Assembly (NCBI RefSeq): GCF_001668675.1
Contig: NZ_LZKQ01000045.1
Coordinates: forward strand, 20,316-84,315
Length of the DNA stretch: 64,000 nt
Reading direction: 5' to 3'
DNA from: Mycobacterium asiaticum
GTDB taxonomy: Bacteria > Actinomycetota > Actinomycetes > Mycobacteriales > Mycobacteriaceae
In this document: positions 17,827-30,198 of the stretch, piece by piece
How the letters are laid out: every line of letters starts with the position of its first letter
Numbering within the stretch: position 1 is the first letter of the stretch
The notes under the pieces: model-generated
Database searches by the model: none
Told to the model about the DNA's origin: nothing
What the model saw: only the letters and a program-made list of their open reading frames with translations
Program-made: the position numbers and the translations under genes

Positions 17827-18528
17827 ATGTCTGGTATGGGGGGACCGCCCCTGATCGCGCCGTCGATGCTGGCAGCGGACTTCGCTCGGCTCGCCGATGA
17901 AGCCGCTGCGGTGCGGGGCGCCGACTGGTTGCACGTCGACGTGATGGACGGCCACTTCGTGCCGAACCTGACCATCGGGTTGCCGGTGGTGGAGAGTCTG
18001 CTGACGCACACCGACATCCCGGTGGACTGCCACCTGATGATCGAGAATCCGGACCGCTGGGCGCCGCCGTACGCCGAAGCCGGCGCGTACAACGTCACCT
18101 TCCATGCCGAGGCCACCGACAACCCGACCGGGGTCGCCCGGGACATCCGGGCCGCGGGGGCCAAGGCCGGGATCAGCGTCAAACCCAAGACGCCGCTGGG
18201 CCCGTATCTGGACATCCTGCCGCAGTTCGACACCCTGCTGATCATGTCCGTCGAACCCGGTTTCGGCGGGCAGAGCTTCATCCCGGAGGTGCTCAGCAAG
18301 GTGCGCACGGTCCGCAAGATGGTCGATGCGGGGGAGTTGCGCATTCTGGTCGAGATCGACGGCGGCATCAACGAGGACACCATCGAAGCCGCGGCCGAGG
18401 CGGGCGTCGACTGCTTCGTGGCGGGGTCGGCGGTCTACGGCGCCGACGATCCGGCCGCCGCGGTCGCAGCCCTGCGGCGTCAAGCCAGTCTGGCGTCCCC
18501 CCATCTGCGGGAAGTGAGCGGCTCGTGA
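17827..18528 (+). CDS. rpe: Ribulose-phosphate 3-epimerase
   Basis: Interconverts ribulose-5-phosphate and xylulose-5-phosphate in the pentose phosphate pathway. The 233-residue TIM barrel has [32 protein letters not shown] with the metal-binding His/Asp residues, [12 protein letters not shown] and [13 protein letters not shown] at 17827 follows rsmB by ten bases. The stop overlaps the ribG start as GTGA, tying epimerase output to the riboflavin pathway, which uses ribulose-5-phosphate. Confidence 0.97.
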   Translation: MSGMGGPPLIAPSMLAADFARLADEAAAVRGADWLHVDVMDGHFVPNLTIGLPVVESLLTHTDIPVDCHLMIENPDRWAPPYAEAGAYNVTFHAEATDNPTGVARDIRAAGAKAGISVKPKTPLGPYLDILPQFDTLLIMSVEPGFGGQSFIPEVLSKVRTVRKMVDAGELRILVEIDGGINEDTIEAAAEAGVDCFVAGSAVYGADDPAAAVAALRRQASLASPHLREVSGS

Positions 18529-19547
18529 GCAGCGTCGAGCAGGTCAAGAGCATCGAAGAAGCCATGCGCCTCGCGATCGAGCACTCCTACCAGGTCAAGG
18601 GCACCACTTATCCGAATCCGCCGGTCGGGGCTGTGATCGTCGACCAGGAGGGGCGGGTGGTCGGTGTCGGCGCCACGCAGCCGGCCGGCGGCGACCACGC
18701 GGAGGTCATTGCGCTGCGCCGGGCCGGCGGTTTGGCCGCCGGGGGCATCGCGGTGGTCACCATGGAGCCGTGCAACCACTTCGGCAAAACGCCGCCCTGC
18801 GTGAACGCGCTCATCGAAGCGCGGGTGGGCACGGTGATCTTCGGAGTCAACGACCCGAACGGCATCGCCGGTGGCGGTGCGGGACGGCTGACGGCGGCGG
18901 GGGTACAGGTGCGCTCGGGCATCATGGCCGACCACGTGGCCGCCGGCCCGTTGCGGGAATGGTTGCACAAACAGCGCACCGGACTCCCGCACGTGACCTG
19001 GAAATACGCCACCAGCATCGACGGCCGCAGCGCCGCCGCCGACGGATCCAGCCAGTGGATCAGCAGTGAGGCCGCCCGCGCGGATCTGCACCGTCGACGC
19101 GCCCTGGCCGACGCGATCATCGTCGGCACGGGCACCGTGCTCGCCGATGATCCGGCTCTCACCGCCCGGCTGCCCGACGGTTCGCTGGCTCCGCAGCAGC
19201 CGTTGCGGGTGGTGGTCGGCAAGCGGGAAATACCGCCGGAGGCCAAGGTGCTCAACGACGATTCACGCACGATGGTGATCCGCACCAACGACCCCGTCGA
19301 GGTGCTGCGGGCATTGTCCGACCGCACCGATGTGCTGCTGGAAGGCGGCCCGACGCTGGCCGGCGCGTTTCTGCGGGCCGGTGCGATCAACCGGATCCTG
19401 GCCTACGTCGCGCCGATCCTGCTGGGCGGTCCGGTGACGGCGGTCGACGACGTCGGCGTGACCAGCATGGCGCACGCGATGCGCTGGCAGTACGACAGCG
19501 TCGAGCAGGTCGGCCCGGACCTGCTGCTCAGCCTGGTGGCTCGGTAG
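18525..19547 (+). CDS. ribG: Bifunctional pyrimidine deaminase / reductase of riboflavin synthesis
   Basis: Deaminates and then reduces the pyrimidine intermediate formed from GTP. The 340-residue protein has a cytidine-deaminase-like zinc site, [11 protein letters not shown] and [12 protein letters not shown], followed from about residue 150 by the dihydrofolate-reductase-like domain ([47 protein letters not shown]). GTG at 18525 overlaps the rpe stop. Its end overlaps the end of the opposite-strand P55 gene by 20 bases. Also called ribD. Confidence 0.96.
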   Translation: MSSVEQVKSIEEAMRLAIEHSYQVKGTTYPNPPVGAVIVDQEGRVVGVGATQPAGGDHAEVIALRRAGGLAAGGIAVVTMEPCNHFGKTPPCVNALIEARVGTVIFGVNDPNGIAGGGAGRLTAAGVQVRSGIMADHVAAGPLREWLHKQRTGLPHVTWKYATSIDGRSAAADGSSQWISSEAARADLHRRRALADAIIVGTGTVLADDPALTARLPDGSLAPQQPLRVVVGKREIPPEAKVLNDDSRTMVIRTNDPVEVLRALSDRTDVLLEGGPTLAGAFLRAGAINRILAYVAPILLGGPVTAVDDVGVTSMAHAMRWQYDSVEQVGPDLLLSLVAR

Positions 19548-21159
19548 CGACAGACGGCTGCGGCTCGGCGACCGGCTGCTCGATGGCTTCCGGTTCCTGC
19601 TCGTCCGCGTGCTCGCCGCGGCGGCTGATCAGCAGCCCCAGCAACGCCCCGAGCACACAGATCGCCACGGTGACCGTGAAGATGTCCCCGTACATCCTTT
19701 CGAATGCCTGCCGCGACTGGTCACCCTTGAGGGCCGCCACCTCCAACGGTGGCGTGTCGCTGGGGATCTTCGGGAAGCCGGCAAGGATCTGGTTGAACCG
19801 ATAGAGACCCCACGCGGTCAATGCGGCCACACCGATCAGCATGCCGGTCATGCGCGCCACGACCACCGACGCCGAAGCGATGCCGTGCTGAGCAGCTGGA
19901 ACCACCCGCAGTGCGGCCGAGGACAGCGGACCGATCACCAATCCCAGCCCCAGGCCGGCCACCAACAGGTCGGTGTGTACCGCGGGCAACGAAAACAGCC
20001 CGAAGATGCTGTGCTGCTTGGACATCAGATCGCCTCGCCAGAACGAGATCAGCCAGTATCCCGCGCCGGCGATCAGCAATCCGACAAAGGCCACGATGCG
20101 GTCGCCGACGCGGGTGGCGACCCAGCCGCCGAGCAATGCCCCGATCGGTAGGGCGATCAAGAACCACAGCAACAGGCCCGCCGCGCTGATCTGGTCCATC
20201 CCGAGCACGCCCTGGCCGAACAACTCCACGTTCACCAGCGTCACCATCAGCGCCGCGCCAGCACAGACCGAGGTACCCAGTGCGGCCAGGAATGGCCGGA
20301 AGTGCACCCCGGCCGGTTCGATCAGGCGGGTCTTGGCCCGCCATTCCCAAACGAAAAACAACACTCCCACCACGACCGCGCCGATCACCAACGGGATTCC
20401 GTAGCTCGGCAGCACCTGGTGGCCATCGGGATTGGGGTTGTACAACCCGATCACCGCGAGACCCAACGCGAGGGCCAGCAGCAAGCCACCGACCACGTCG
20501 ACTTTCTGCGGATCAGTGCTGCGATCGTGCGACGGCAGGCTGAAGTGGATCATCACCATCGCGATCAGCGTCAGCGGCACGTTGACCCAGAACACGTCGC
20601 GCCAGTCGTGGAACAACCACACGATGAAGATGCCGTAGAGCGGACCCAGCACGCTGCCGAGTTCCTGCGCGGCACCGATACCGCCCAGGACTCCGGCCCG
20701 GTTCCGTTCCGCCCACAGGTCGGCGCCCAGCGCCAGCGTGACCGGCAACAAGGCACCGCTGGCGATGCCCTGAATCGTGCGGCCGACGATGAGGATGTAG
20801 AACGCCCGGTTGGGATTGGGATCGACCATGTACTCGCCGAACTCCGGATTCCAGTTGCCGAGCGCCACCGACAGCGCGGTCACCACCGAGCCGACGATGA
20901 ACAAGGCCAGGCTGGCCTGCAAGACGAACTTGCGCCCGAACCGGTCGGAAGCCCGGCCCAGCAGCGGCATCGCCGCGATATAGCCCAACAGATACAGCGT
21001 CACGATCCAGGTGATCCGCTGCAGTTGGTTCAGCGGGATGCCGACGCTGTTCATGATGTCGCGCATGATGGTCACCACGACATAGGTGTCGAGGGCCCCC
21101 AGCAGCACCGCGAGGCTGCCCGCGGTGATCGCGACTCTGCGTCCTGTTTGCGTGATCAT
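19528..21159 (-). CDS. Major facilitator transporter P55 (Rv1410c homologue)
   Basis: A 543-residue MFS protein with about 14 hydrophobic segments and the motif A signature [12 protein letters not shown] after helix 2. In M. tuberculosis P55 works with the lipoprotein LprG to move triacylglycerols and lipoarabinomannan to the outer envelope and affects drug sensitivity. Its ATG overlaps the lprG stop (ATGA), the conserved operon. A charged, Glu/Pro/Gln-rich cytosolic tail of about 35 residues ends the protein. The final 20 bases overlap ribG tail to tail. Confidence 0.95.
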   Translation of the reverse strand: MITQTGRRVAITAGSLAVLLGALDTYVVVTIMRDIMNSVGIPLNQLQRITWIVTLYLLGYIAAMPLLGRASDRFGRKFVLQASLALFIVGSVVTALSVALGNWNPEFGEYMVDPNPNRAFYILIVGRTIQGIASGALLPVTLALGADLWAERNRAGVLGGIGAAQELGSVLGPLYGIFIVWLFHDWRDVFWVNVPLTLIAMVMIHFSLPSHDRSTDPQKVDVVGGLLLALALGLAVIGLYNPNPDGHQVLPSYGIPLVIGAVVVGVLFFVWEWRAKTRLIEPAGVHFRPFLAALGTSVCAGAALMVTLVNVELFGQGVLGMDQISAAGLLLWFLIALPIGALLGGWVATRVGDRIVAFVGLLIAGAGYWLISFWRGDLMSKQHSIFGLFSLPAVHTDLLVAGLGLGLVIGPLSSAALRVVPAAQHGIASASVVVARMTGMLIGVAALTAWGLYRFNQILAGFPKIPSDTPPLEVAALKGDQSRQAFERMYGDIFTVTVAICVLGALLGLLISRRGEHADEQEPEAIEQPVAEPQPSVATEPPG

Positions 21160-21857
21160 GAGCCCTCCGGCTTCGTGACCTGGACCTGTTGGCCCCAGTT
21201 GGACAACGTCATCTGCACCGAATTACCCGGGGTGCGTTCCAGTTTGGCTTGTGCCAGTTGATGATCGCCGTTCTCCTGTATCCACAGCGTGGTCGGGACC
21301 GGCCCGCTGGCGCTGAACGGCGGCGCAATCGCATTGACGGCCTCGGCGCTGACCTTTCCGCTGATGCGGATGGTCGGCTGGTTGTTGATGTTGTCGCGAC
21401 CCTCGCCTTTGGCGTCGGTGAAGTTCGCGAGCACGTTGGCCACACCTTTGTCCTGACTCAGGATCTGCGATGGGTCGTAGATGTCGGACGCCTTGCCGAA
21501 TGGGGTCCAGTTGTTCGGCGTCAGGGCGGCGTACAGGATCCCGTCGTAGACGACGAAGTCGGCGTCGATATTGGAACCGGCGAATGTGAGCTTGACGTTC
21601 CCCTTGGCCGCGGTGGGCTCGGTGTTCAGGTCACCGGACAGCGAGTTGATGGACAGCCCCGGGATCTTCCCGTTCACCGTCAGCACGATGTGCGCGCTCT
21701 TCACCGATTTACTGGCTTCGGTGGCCTGCTTGACCAACGTAGTGGGGTCGGGAAGCGGCCCGCCTTTGGCCTTCTTGCTGATCGTGCACCCCGAGACGAG
21801 CGTGATGGCGACGCTCAGGACGGCGAGGACGGCTAAGAGTCGTCGGGGGGTTTGCAT
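21156..21857 (-). CDS. lprG: Lipoprotein LprG, triacylated-lipid carrier
   Basis: Exported lipoprotein that binds triacylated glycolipids and triacylglycerol and passes them across the periplasm together with P55. The 233-residue precursor has a signal peptide and the lipobox LVSGC, then the mature segments [37 protein letters not shown] and [20 protein letters not shown], which match LprG. ATG at 21857 was chosen because the signal starts MQTPRR; ATG at 21866 is three codons earlier. It diverges from ribC. Confidence 0.95.
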   Translation of the reverse strand: MQTPRRLLAVLAVLSVAITLVSGCTISKKAKGGPLPDPTTLVKQATEASKSVKSAHIVLTVNGKIPGLSINSLSGDLNTEPTAAKGNVKLTFAGSNIDADFVVYDGILYAALTPNNWTPFGKASDIYDPSQILSQDKGVANVLANFTDAKGEGRDNINNQPTIRISGKVSAEAVNAIAPPFSASGPVPTTLWIQENGDHQLAQAKLERTPGNSVQMTLSNWGQQVQVTKPEGS

Positions 21858-21941
21858 AAGTTGCATCGTAGAGGGTGAGGATCGACTGCCCTGGGAGCCA
21901 GGCAGGTGCAGGGGTGACTCAACAGTCATTAACCTGGTGCG

Positions 21942-22562
21942 ATGTTCACCGGAATTGTCGAGGAACTCGGAGAGGTGACCGGGCGAGATGCGCTGGCCGA
22001 AGCCGCGCGACTGATCATCCGCGGTCCCGTCGTCACCGCCGATGCCGGCCATGGCGATTCGATCGCCGTCAACGGGGTGTGCCTGACTGTGGTCGAGGTC
22101 CTGTCCGACGGCCGGTTCAGCGCCGACGTGATGGCCGAGACGCTGAACCGCTCCAATCTCGGTGAGTTGCGGCCCGGGAGCCGGGTGAATCTCGAGCGCG
22201 CCGCGGCGGTGAACAGCCGCCTGGGCGGGCACATCGTGCAAGGCCATGTGGACGGGACCGGCGAGATCGTGTCCCGTACGCCCTCCGAGCACTGGGAAGT
22301 GGTGCGGGTGCGGATGCCGGCCGCGGTCGCCCGCTATGTGGTGGAGAAGGGTTCGATCACCGTCGACGGCATCTCGCTCACCGTGTCCGGGCTGGGCGCC
22401 GACCCGTATGACTGGTTCGAGGTGTCCCTGATTCCAACGACGCGCGAGCTGACCACCTTGGGCACCTCGCCGGTCGGTACCCAGGTGAATCTTGAGGTGG
22501 ACGTGATCGCGAAATACGTCGAGCGGCTGCTGCAGCGCGCCAACGACTCCACCAGCGCCTGA
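21942..22562 (+). CDS. ribC: Riboflavin synthase alpha chain
   Basis: Joins two lumazine molecules to give riboflavin. The 206-residue product shows the internal duplication of this family: [12 protein letters not shown] with [14 protein letters not shown] in the first half and [14 protein letters not shown] with [13 protein letters not shown] in the second. Start is the ATG at 21942 that encodes the invariant MFTG. It is 85 bases from lprG on the other strand, so a divergent promoter lies between. Often called ribE outside mycobacteria. Confidence 0.97.
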   Translation: MFTGIVEELGEVTGRDALAEAARLIIRGPVVTADAGHGDSIAVNGVCLTVVEVLSDGRFSADVMAETLNRSNLGELRPGSRVNLERAAAVNSRLGGHIVQGHVDGTGEIVSRTPSEHWEVVRVRMPAAVARYVVEKGSITVDGISLTVSGLGADPYDWFEVSLIPTTRELTTLGTSPVGTQVNLEVDVIAKYVERLLQRANDSTSA

Positions 22563-22714
22563 CATTCGGCGAAATCACCTGGATGAGTGGTATCGCTCAC
22601 AATTCGCGTCGGGACGGCCGCGTGCAGGCAGGCTGGTCAGCCACGGGCAATAACTGGGGCCGCGCGGTGGTTCATACTGAATGCAGTAGCGGGTCTCAAA
22701 GCAAGGTGACAACG

Positions 22715-23992
22715 ATGACGAGGTTGGACTCCGTCGAACGGGCGGTTGCCGACATTGCGGCGGGCAAGGCCGTCGTCGTCATCGACGACGAGGATCGGGA
22801 GAACGAAGGCGATCTGATCTTCGCCGCGGAGAAGGCCACCCCCGAACTCGTCGCGTTCATGGTCCGCTACACCTCGGGTTATCTGTGTGTGCCGCTGTCC
22901 GGCGAAATCTGCGACCGGTTGGGCCTGCTGCCGATGTACGCCGTGAACCAGGACAAGCACGGCACCGCTTACACCGTCACGGTAGATGCGAGAAACGGTG
23001 TGGGAACGGGGATTTCAGCTTCGGACCGAGCCACCACCATGCGGCTGCTGGCCGACCCGGCAAGTATCGCAGAGGATTTCACCCGCCCGGGCCACGTCGT
23101 TCCGTTGCGGGCCAAAGACGGTGGCGTGTTGCGGCGCCCGGGCCACACCGAGGCTGCGGTGGACCTGGCCCGGATGGCCGGACTGCAGCCCGCCGGAGCG
23201 ATCTGCGAGATCGTCAGCCAAAAAGACGAGGGCTCGATGGCCCAGACCGACGAGCTGCGGGTGTTCGCCGACGAACACCAGCTCGCCCTGATCACCATCG
23301 CCGACCTGATCGAGTGGCGGCGCAAACACGAGAAGCACATCCAGCGCATCGCCGAGGCCAGGATCCCGACCCGGCACGGTCAGTTCCGGGCGATCGGCTA
23401 CGCCAGCATCTACGAGGACGTCGAGCATGTCGCGCTGGTTCGCGGCGATATCGCGGGACCGACCGCCGAGGGTGACGACGTGCTGGTGCGGGTGCACTCG
23501 GAATGCCTGACCGGTGACGTGTTCGGCTCACGCCGGTGCGACTGCGGGCCCCAGCTGGATGCGGCGATGGCCATGGTCGCCCGCGAGGGACGCGGCGTGG
23601 TGCTCTATATGCGGGGGCACGAAGGCCGTGGCATCGGTCTGATGCACAAACTGCAGGCCTACCAGCTGCAGGACGCCGGCGAGGACACCGTCGATGCCAA
23701 TCTGAAGCTCGGATTGCCCGCCGATGCAAGGGATTACGGCATCGGGGCGCAGATCCTCGTCGATCTCGGGGTGCGTTCCATGCGGCTGCTGACGAATAAT
23801 CCCGCCAAGCGCGTCGGGCTGGACGGCTACGGGCTGCACATCATCGAGCGGGTGCCGCTGCCGGTGCGGGCCAACGCCGAGAACATTCGCTACTTGATGA
23901 CCAAGCGAGACAAGATGGGCCACGACCTGGCCGGTCTGGACGACTTCCACGAGTCTGTGCATCTGCCGGGTGAATTCGGCGGTGCTCTGTGA
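22715..23992 (+). CDS. ribA2: Bifunctional 3,4-dihydroxy-2-butanone-4-phosphate synthase / GTP cyclohydrolase II
   Basis: Supplies both precursors of riboflavin: dihydroxybutanone phosphate from ribulose-5-phosphate and the pyrimidine from GTP. The 425-residue protein has the RibB domain first ([53 protein letters not shown]) and the RibA domain from about residue 210 with the zinc cysteines in [20 protein letters not shown] and [15 protein letters not shown] at 22715 is directly before the first conserved segment. The 152 bases before it hold no gene I can support. Confidence 0.97.
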   Translation: MTRLDSVERAVADIAAGKAVVVIDDEDRENEGDLIFAAEKATPELVAFMVRYTSGYLCVPLSGEICDRLGLLPMYAVNQDKHGTAYTVTVDARNGVGTGISASDRATTMRLLADPASIAEDFTRPGHVVPLRAKDGGVLRRPGHTEAAVDLARMAGLQPAGAICEIVSQKDEGSMAQTDELRVFADEHQLALITIADLIEWRRKHEKHIQRIAEARIPTRHGQFRAIGYASIYEDVEHVALVRGDIAGPTAEGDDVLVRVHSECLTGDVFGSRRCDCGPQLDAAMAMVAREGRGVVLYMRGHEGRGIGLMHKLQAYQLQDAGEDTVDANLKLGLPADARDYGIGAQILVDLGVRSMRLLTNNPAKRVGLDGYGLHIIERVPLPVRANAENIRYLMTKRDKMGHDLAGLDDFHESVHLPGEFGGAL

Positions 23993-24962
<970 letters not shown>

Positions 24963-24963
<1 letters not shown>

Positions 24964-25152
24964 TGCATCGGCTCCGCCGGACTGGGGCGGCCGCCGTCCT
25001 GCTGGTCAGCGGCGTGCTGGTGGGTGCCTGCAGCCAACCACGTCCGGCGGCGCGTGACCTGCTATTGCAGGACGGAGCGCAAACACCGCGACCCGGGCGC
25101 CGGCGAAGTGGCGTGGCGGGCGTTCAGCGAAGTCTCCGGCCGTTGCCCATTT
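24963..25152 (+). pseudogene. lprH: Decayed lipoprotein gene lprH
   Basis: From ATG 24963 the frame gives a signal peptide and lipobox (VLLVSGVLVGAC) followed by AARDLLLQDG, then loses protein-like character. One base out of phase, a second block reads EVAWRAFSEVSGRCPFF and stops. Intact LprH of M. tuberculosis is, from memory, a lipoprotein of about 230 residues in this exact place, with similar ARDLLLQDG and VVWNGFRDVSHC blocks far apart. Here they are brought close together and frameshifted, so most of the gene is deleted. The original frame would run to 25178 as a 71-residue peptide, unlikely to work as a lipoprotein. Confidence 0.7.
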
Positions 25153-25187
25153 TTCTGACGGTCCGGCCCGACCACTAGCCTGGTTAC

Positions 25188-27143
25188 GTGCCAGATCCCG
25201 CTTCATACCGTCCCGCGCCCGGGTCCATCCCGGTCGAGCCGGGCGTGTACCGGTTCCGGGATACGCATGGCCGCGTCATCTATGTCGGCAAGGCCAAGAG
25301 CCTGCGCAGCCGCCTGACGTCGTACTTCGCCGACATCTCGAGCCTGCATCCACGGACCCGGCAGATGGTGACCACCGCCGCCAAGGTGGAGTGGACGGTG
25401 GTCAACACCGAGGTCGAGGCGCTGCAGCTGGAGTACAACTGGATCAAGGAATTCGATCCGCGCTTCAACGTCCGTTACCGCGACGACAAGTCGTACCCGG
25501 TGCTGGCGGTCACCCTCAACGAAGAATTCCCCCGGCTCATGGTGTATCGCGGGCCGCGGCGTAAGGGAGTGCGGTATTTCGGGCCCTACTCGCACGCCTG
25601 GGCGATCCGGGAGACGCTGGACCTGCTCACCCGGGTGTTCCCCGCGCGCACCTGTTCGGCCGGAGTGTTCAAGCGGCACAACCAGATCGACCGTCCCTGC
25701 CTGCTGGGTTACATCGACAAGTGCTCGGCGCCCTGTGTGGGCCGGGTGAGCGCGGACCAACACCGGCAGATCGTGATGGACTTCTGCGACTTCCTGTCCG
25801 GCAAGACCGACCGGTACGCCCGCGAACTGGAACAGCAGATGCACGCGGCCTCCGATCAACTCGACTTCGAGCGCGCGGCCCGGCTGCGCGACGACCTGGG
25901 CGCGCTCAAGCGAGCCATGGAGAAGCAGGCCGTGGTGTTCGGCGACGGCACCGACGCCGACGTGGTGGCCTTCGCCGATGACGAGCTGGAGGCCGCGGTG
26001 CAGGTCTTCCACGTCCGCGGCGGCCGGGTTCGAGGTCAGCGCGGCTGGATCGTGGAGAAATCCGCCGACCCCGGCGATACCGGGGCCGAGCAGTTGGTCG
26101 AGCAGTTCCTCACCCAGTTCTACGGGGAGCAGGCCGAATTGGGCGGCGCGGCAGACGAATCGGTCAACCCGGTGCCGCGCGACGTGCTGGTGCCGTGCCT
26201 GCCGTCCAATCACGACGAGCTGGCCAGCTGGCTGTCCGGGCTGCGCGGCGCCAAGGTCTCACTGCGGGTGCCGCGCCGTGGCGACAAGCGTGCGCTGGCC
26301 GAGACCGTGCAACGCAACGCCAAAGAGGCACTGCAGCAACACAAGTTGAAGCGTGCCGGCGACTTCAACGCCAGATCGGCTGCCCTGCAGAACATCCAGG
26401 AAGCGCTGGGCTTGGCCGAGGCCCCGCTGCGTATCGAGTGTGTCGACATCAGCCATGTGCAGGGCACCGACGTCGTCGGCTCCCTGGTGGTCTTCGAGGA
26501 CGGCCTGCCACGCAAGTCGGACTACCGGCACTTCGGCATCCGGGAGGCCGCGGGCCAGGGGCGCTCGGACGACGTGGCCTCGATCGCCGAAGTCACCCGG
26601 CGCCGGTTCTGGCGGCACCTCAACGAGCAGAAGGGCCCTAATCTGCTGACCGCAGAGGGTAAGTCGCGCCGGTTCGCTTATCCGCCCAACCTGTACGTCG
26701 TCGACGGCGGGGCGCCGCAGGTCAACGCGGCCAGCGCGGTGCTGGAAGAGTTGGGCATCACCGACGTCGCGGTGATCGGGCTGGCCAAGCGGCTGGAAGA
26801 GATCTGGGTGCCCTCGGAGCCGGACCCGATCATCATGCCGCGCAACAGCGAAGGTCTCTACCTGCTGCAGCGGGTCCGCGACGAGGCGCACCGGTTCGCG
26901 ATCGCCTACCATCGCAGCAAACGATCCAAGCGGATGACGGCATCGGCGCTGGACTCCGTGCCCGGATTGGGCGAGCACCGCCGCAAGGCACTGGTCACCC
27001 ACTTCGGGTCGATTGCCCGCCTCAAGGAGGCAACCGTCGACCAGATCACCGCCGTACCCGGTATCGGCGTGGCAACCGCAACCGCCGTCCTGGAGGCCCT
27101 TGCACCGACACCGCAACCGGACCCAGCGGGAGCCGAGGAATGA
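25188..27143 (+). CDS. uvrC: Excinuclease ABC subunit C
   Basis: Makes both incisions during nucleotide excision repair with UvrA and UvrB. The 651-residue protein has the GIY-YIG nuclease ([22 protein letters not shown]), the cysteine motif [13 protein letters not shown], a UvrB-contact helix ([17 protein letters not shown]), the RNase H-like nuclease ([20 protein letters not shown]) and C-terminal helix-hairpin-helix repeats ([31 protein letters not shown]). GTG at 25188. The stop overlaps the rapZ start (ATGA), opening a four-gene chain. Confidence 0.97.
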   Translation: MPDPASYRPAPGSIPVEPGVYRFRDTHGRVIYVGKAKSLRSRLTSYFADISSLHPRTRQMVTTAAKVEWTVVNTEVEALQLEYNWIKEFDPRFNVRYRDDKSYPVLAVTLNEEFPRLMVYRGPRRKGVRYFGPYSHAWAIRETLDLLTRVFPARTCSAGVFKRHNQIDRPCLLGYIDKCSAPCVGRVSADQHRQIVMDFCDFLSGKTDRYARELEQQMHAASDQLDFERAARLRDDLGALKRAMEKQAVVFGDGTDADVVAFADDELEAAVQVFHVRGGRVRGQRGWIVEKSADPGDTGAEQLVEQFLTQFYGEQAELGGAADESVNPVPRDVLVPCLPSNHDELASWLSGLRGAKVSLRVPRRGDKRALAETVQRNAKEALQQHKLKRAGDFNARSAALQNIQEALGLAEAPLRIECVDISHVQGTDVVGSLVVFEDGLPRKSDYRHFGIREAAGQGRSDDVASIAEVTRRRFWRHLNEQKGPNLLTAEGKSRRFAYPPNLYVVDGGAPQVNAASAVLEELGITDVAVIGLAKRLEEIWVPSEPDPIIMPRNSEGLYLLQRVRDEAHRFAIAYHRSKRSKRMTASALDSVPGLGEHRRKALVTHFGSIARLKEATVDQITAVPGIGVATATAVLEALAPTPQPDPAGAEE

Positions 27144-28024
27144 CGAACGAGGACGTCCCGGCCGGCATCGACGTCGTCCTGGTGACCGGTCTGTCCGGTG
27201 CCGGACGCGGTACCGCCGCCAAGGTGCTCGAGGACCTCGGTTGGTATGTGGCCGACAACCTGCCGCCCCAATTGATCACGCGCATGGTCGATTTCGGGTT
27301 GGCGGCGGGCTCGCGGATCACCCAGCTCGCGGTGGTGATGGATGTGCGGTCACGCGGGTTCACCGGAGATCTGGACGAGGTGCGCAACGAACTTGCCACC
27401 CGCAACATCCGGCCTCGCGTGGTGTTCATGGAGGCATCCGACGACATGCTGGTGCGCCGCTACGAACAGAACCGGCGCAGCCACCCGCTACAGGGCGAGC
27501 AGACCCTGGCCGAAGGCATCGCGGCCGAACGCCGGATGCTCGCCCAGGTGCGGGCCACCGCGGACCTGATCATCGACACCTCGACCCTGTCGGTGCGGGG
27601 GCTTCGGGAAAGCATCGAGCGGGCCTTCGGCAGCACCGGCGGCGCGACCACCAGCGTCACCGTCGAGTCGTTCGGGTTCAAGTACGGGCTGCCGATGGAC
27701 GCCGACATGGTGATGGACGTCCGCTTCCTGCCCAACCCGCACTGGGTCGACGAACTGCGGCCGCTGACCGGCCAGCACGGGCCGGTGCGCGACTATGTCC
27801 TGCGCCAGCCCGGCGCGGCCGAGTTCCTCGAGACCTACCATCGATTGCTGTCGCTGGTGGTCGAGGGCTACCGGCGGGAGGGGAAGCGGTATATGACGGT
27901 CGCCATCGGGTGCACCGGGGGTAAGCACCGCAGCGTGGCGATCGCGGAAGCATTGATGGCGCTGCTGCGATCCGATCCCCAGCTGACGGTCCGGGCACTG
28001 CACCGGGATCTGGGTCGCGAATGA
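27140..28024 (+). CDS. rapZ: RapZ/YvcJ-family nucleotide-binding protein (Rv1421 homologue)
   Basis: A 294-residue P-loop protein. In other bacteria RapZ is an RNA-binding adaptor that controls glucosamine-6-phosphate synthase, and YvcJ binds nucleotides; the mycobacterial role is less clear. The N-terminal loop is [11 protein letters not shown], with Arg where the Walker lysine is expected. The C-terminal domain has [20 protein letters not shown] and [14 protein letters not shown], well conserved. Overlapping start and stop codons link it to uvrC upstream and cuvA downstream. Confidence 0.92.
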   Translation: MTNEDVPAGIDVVLVTGLSGAGRGTAAKVLEDLGWYVADNLPPQLITRMVDFGLAAGSRITQLAVVMDVRSRGFTGDLDEVRNELATRNIRPRVVFMEASDDMLVRRYEQNRRSHPLQGEQTLAEGIAAERRMLAQVRATADLIIDTSTLSVRGLRESIERAFGSTGGATTSVTVESFGFKYGLPMDADMVMDVRFLPNPHWVDELRPLTGQHGPVRDYVLRQPGAAEFLETYHRLLSLVVEGYRREGKRYMTVAIGCTGGKHRSVAIAEALMALLRSDPQLTVRALHRDLGRE

Positions 28025-29097
28025 GCTCCCCGGTAAGCCAGAGCATCGTCGCGCTGGGCGGCGGACACGGCCTGTACGCGACGCTGTCGGCCGCCCGCCG
28101 GTTGACGCCCTACGTCACTGCGGTCGTGACGGTCGCCGACGACGGCGGCTCATCGGGCCGGTTGCGCAGCGAATTGGACGTGGTGCCGCCCGGAGATCTG
28201 CGGATGGCGTTGGCGGCGTTGGCATCCGACAGTCCGTACGGGCGGTTGTGGGCGACGATCCTGCAGCACCGCTTCGGTGGCAACGGCGCCCTGGCCGGGC
28301 ATCCGATCGGCAACCTGCTGCTGGCGGGCCTGTCCGAGGTGCTGGCCGATCCGGTCGCTGCCCTGGACGAGATCGGACGCATCCTCGGCGTCAAGGGCCG
28401 GGTGCTGCCGATGTGCCCGATCGCGTTGCAGATCGAGGCCGACGTCTCCGGTCTAGAGTCGGATCCGCGGATGTTCCGGCTGATCCGCGGCCAGGTGGCC
28501 ATCGCGTCCACCCCCGGCAAAGTGCGGCGGGTGCGGCTGCTGCCGGCCGACCCACCGGCCACCCGGCAGGCCGTCGACGCGATCCTGTCCGCCGACCTGG
28601 TGGTCCTGGGTCCCGGCTCGTGGTTCACCAGCGTGATTCCCCACGTCCTGGTACCCGGACTGGTCGAGGCGCTGCGGGCCACCGCCGCCCGCAAGGCGCT
28701 GGTGCTCAATCTGGTGGCCGAACCGGGGGAGACGGCGGGTTTCTCGGTCGAACGCCATCTGCACGTGCTGGCCCAGCACGCCCCGGGGTTCGCCGTCGAC
28801 GACATCATCATCGACGCCGAACGGGTGCCCAGTGATCGGGAACGGGACCAACTGCGGCGCACCGCAACCCTGCTACAGGCCGAGGTCCACTTCGCCGATG
28901 TGGCCCGACCTGGTACACCTTTACATGACCCGGGCAAGCTGGCGGCAGTCCTGGAGGCGGTGCGGGTGCGCGGCGGCAGCCCGGCGGTGCCCCCGGTCAC
29001 TGCCACCGGAGAGATGCCGATCGACGGTGGGCGTCAAGAGACTGGCGTGCAGGGAGCGGGCGGCAACGGACCGAGGGGTGACGACGCGTGGCGATGA
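28021..29097 (+). CDS. cuvA: YvcK/CuvA-family cell-shape and carbon-metabolism protein (Rv1422 homologue)
   Basis: A 358-residue member of the CofD-like family that binds UDP-sugars. It is needed for normal cell shape and growth on some carbon sources in several Gram-positive bacteria and mycobacteria. Signatures are [53 protein letters not shown] and [19 protein letters not shown]. The C-terminal 40 residues are low-complexity and glycine-rich. The last ten bases overlap whiA. The rapZ-cuvA-whiA order is widespread in Gram-positive bacteria. Confidence 0.93.
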   Translation: MSSPVSQSIVALGGGHGLYATLSAARRLTPYVTAVVTVADDGGSSGRLRSELDVVPPGDLRMALAALASDSPYGRLWATILQHRFGGNGALAGHPIGNLLLAGLSEVLADPVAALDEIGRILGVKGRVLPMCPIALQIEADVSGLESDPRMFRLIRGQVAIASTPGKVRRVRLLPADPPATRQAVDAILSADLVVLGPGSWFTSVIPHVLVPGLVEALRATAARKALVLNLVAEPGETAGFSVERHLHVLAQHAPGFAVDDIIIDAERVPSDRERDQLRRTATLLQAEVHFADVARPGTPLHDPGKLAAVLEAVRVRGGSPAVPPVTATGEMPIDGGRQETGVQGAGGNGPRGDDAWR

Positions 29098-30071
29098 CGA
29101 CCGAAGTCAAGGACGAGCTGAGCCGTCTGGTAGTCAAGTCGGTCAGCGCGCGACGCGCGGAAGTCACCTCCCTGCTGAGGTTCGCCGGCGGATTGCACAT
29201 CGTGGCCGGCCGCGTGGTCGTCGAGGCTGAGGTGGATCTCGGCAGCATCGCGCGTCGGCTGCGCAAGGACATCTTCGACCTGTATGGCTACAACGCGGTG
29301 GTGCATGTGTTGTCGGCCAGCGGGATTCGCAAGAACACCCGTTACGTGCTGCGGGTCGCCAGCGACGGTGAGGCGCTGGCACGTCAGACCGGGCTGCTCG
29401 ACATGCGCGGCCGTCCGGTGCGCGGGCTGCCGGCCCAGGTCGTCGGCGGCAGCATCGCCGACGCCGAGGCCGCCTGGCGCGGAGCATTTCTGGCACACGG
29501 CTCGTTGACCGAACCGGGTCGCTCCTCGGCGCTGGAAGTCAGCTGCCCGGGGCCGGAGGCCGCGCTCGCGCTGGTCGGTGCCGCACGTCGGCTCGGCGTC
29601 AGCGCCAAGGCCCGCGAAGTGCGGGGCGCCGACCGCGTGGTGGTGCGCGACGGCGAGGCGATCGGTGCCCTCCTGACCAGGATGGGCGCTCAGGACACCC
29701 GGTTGATCTGGGAGGAGCGCCGGCTGCGCCGCGAGGTCCGGGCCACCGCCAATCGGCTGGCGAATTTCGACGACGCCAACCTGCGCCGTTCGGCCCGCGC
29801 GGCGGTGGCCGCGGCGGCACGGGTGGAGCGGGCGCTGGAGATTCTGGGCGACACCGTTCCCGAGCATCTGGCCTCGGCCGGCCGGCTGCGGGTCGAGCAC
29901 CGGCAGGCATCGCTCGAGGAACTCGGCCGACTGGCCGATCCGCCGATGACGAAAGACGCTGTGGCGGGCCGCATTCGCCGACTGCTGTCAATGGCCGACC
30001 GCAAGGCGAAGGTCGACGGCATCCCCGACACGGAGTCGGCGGTGACTCCGGACCTGCTCGAGGACGCCTGA
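29088..30071 (+). CDS. whiA: Sporulation-type regulator WhiA
   Basis: A DNA-binding protein with a degenerate LAGLIDADG homing-endonuclease fold joined to a C-terminal helix-turn-helix. In Streptomyces WhiA acts with WhiB at division genes; mycobacterial targets are less defined. The 327-residue product shows [58 protein letters not shown] and the DNA-binding end [23 protein letters not shown] at 29088 is used; ATG at 29094 is two codons later. Confidence 0.96.
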   Translation: MAMTTEVKDELSRLVVKSVSARRAEVTSLLRFAGGLHIVAGRVVVEAEVDLGSIARRLRKDIFDLYGYNAVVHVLSASGIRKNTRYVLRVASDGEALARQTGLLDMRGRPVRGLPAQVVGGSIADAEAAWRGAFLAHGSLTEPGRSSALEVSCPGPEAALALVGAARRLGVSAKAREVRGADRVVVRDGEAIGALLTRMGAQDTRLIWEERRLRREVRATANRLANFDDANLRRSARAAVAAAARVERALEILGDTVPEHLASAGRLRVEHRQASLEELGRLADPPMTKDAVAGRIRRLLSMADRKAKVDGIPDTESAVTPDLLEDA

Positions 30072-30198
30072 GTTTCGCCCGCTGCGGGGTCGCGAGCCGA
30101 ACCTGGCTGCGATTTCGGGTGCCTGATTTCGCCGTGTCGTTCGACTCGCGGCCAAGACTGGGTGGCTTCGCCGGGTGGACGAGCGCTACGGTCGGGGG

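Noticed and set aside
22563..22714. FMN riboswitch before ribA2 or ribC
   Set aside because: The conserved RFN-element blocks are not visible in either short upstream region.
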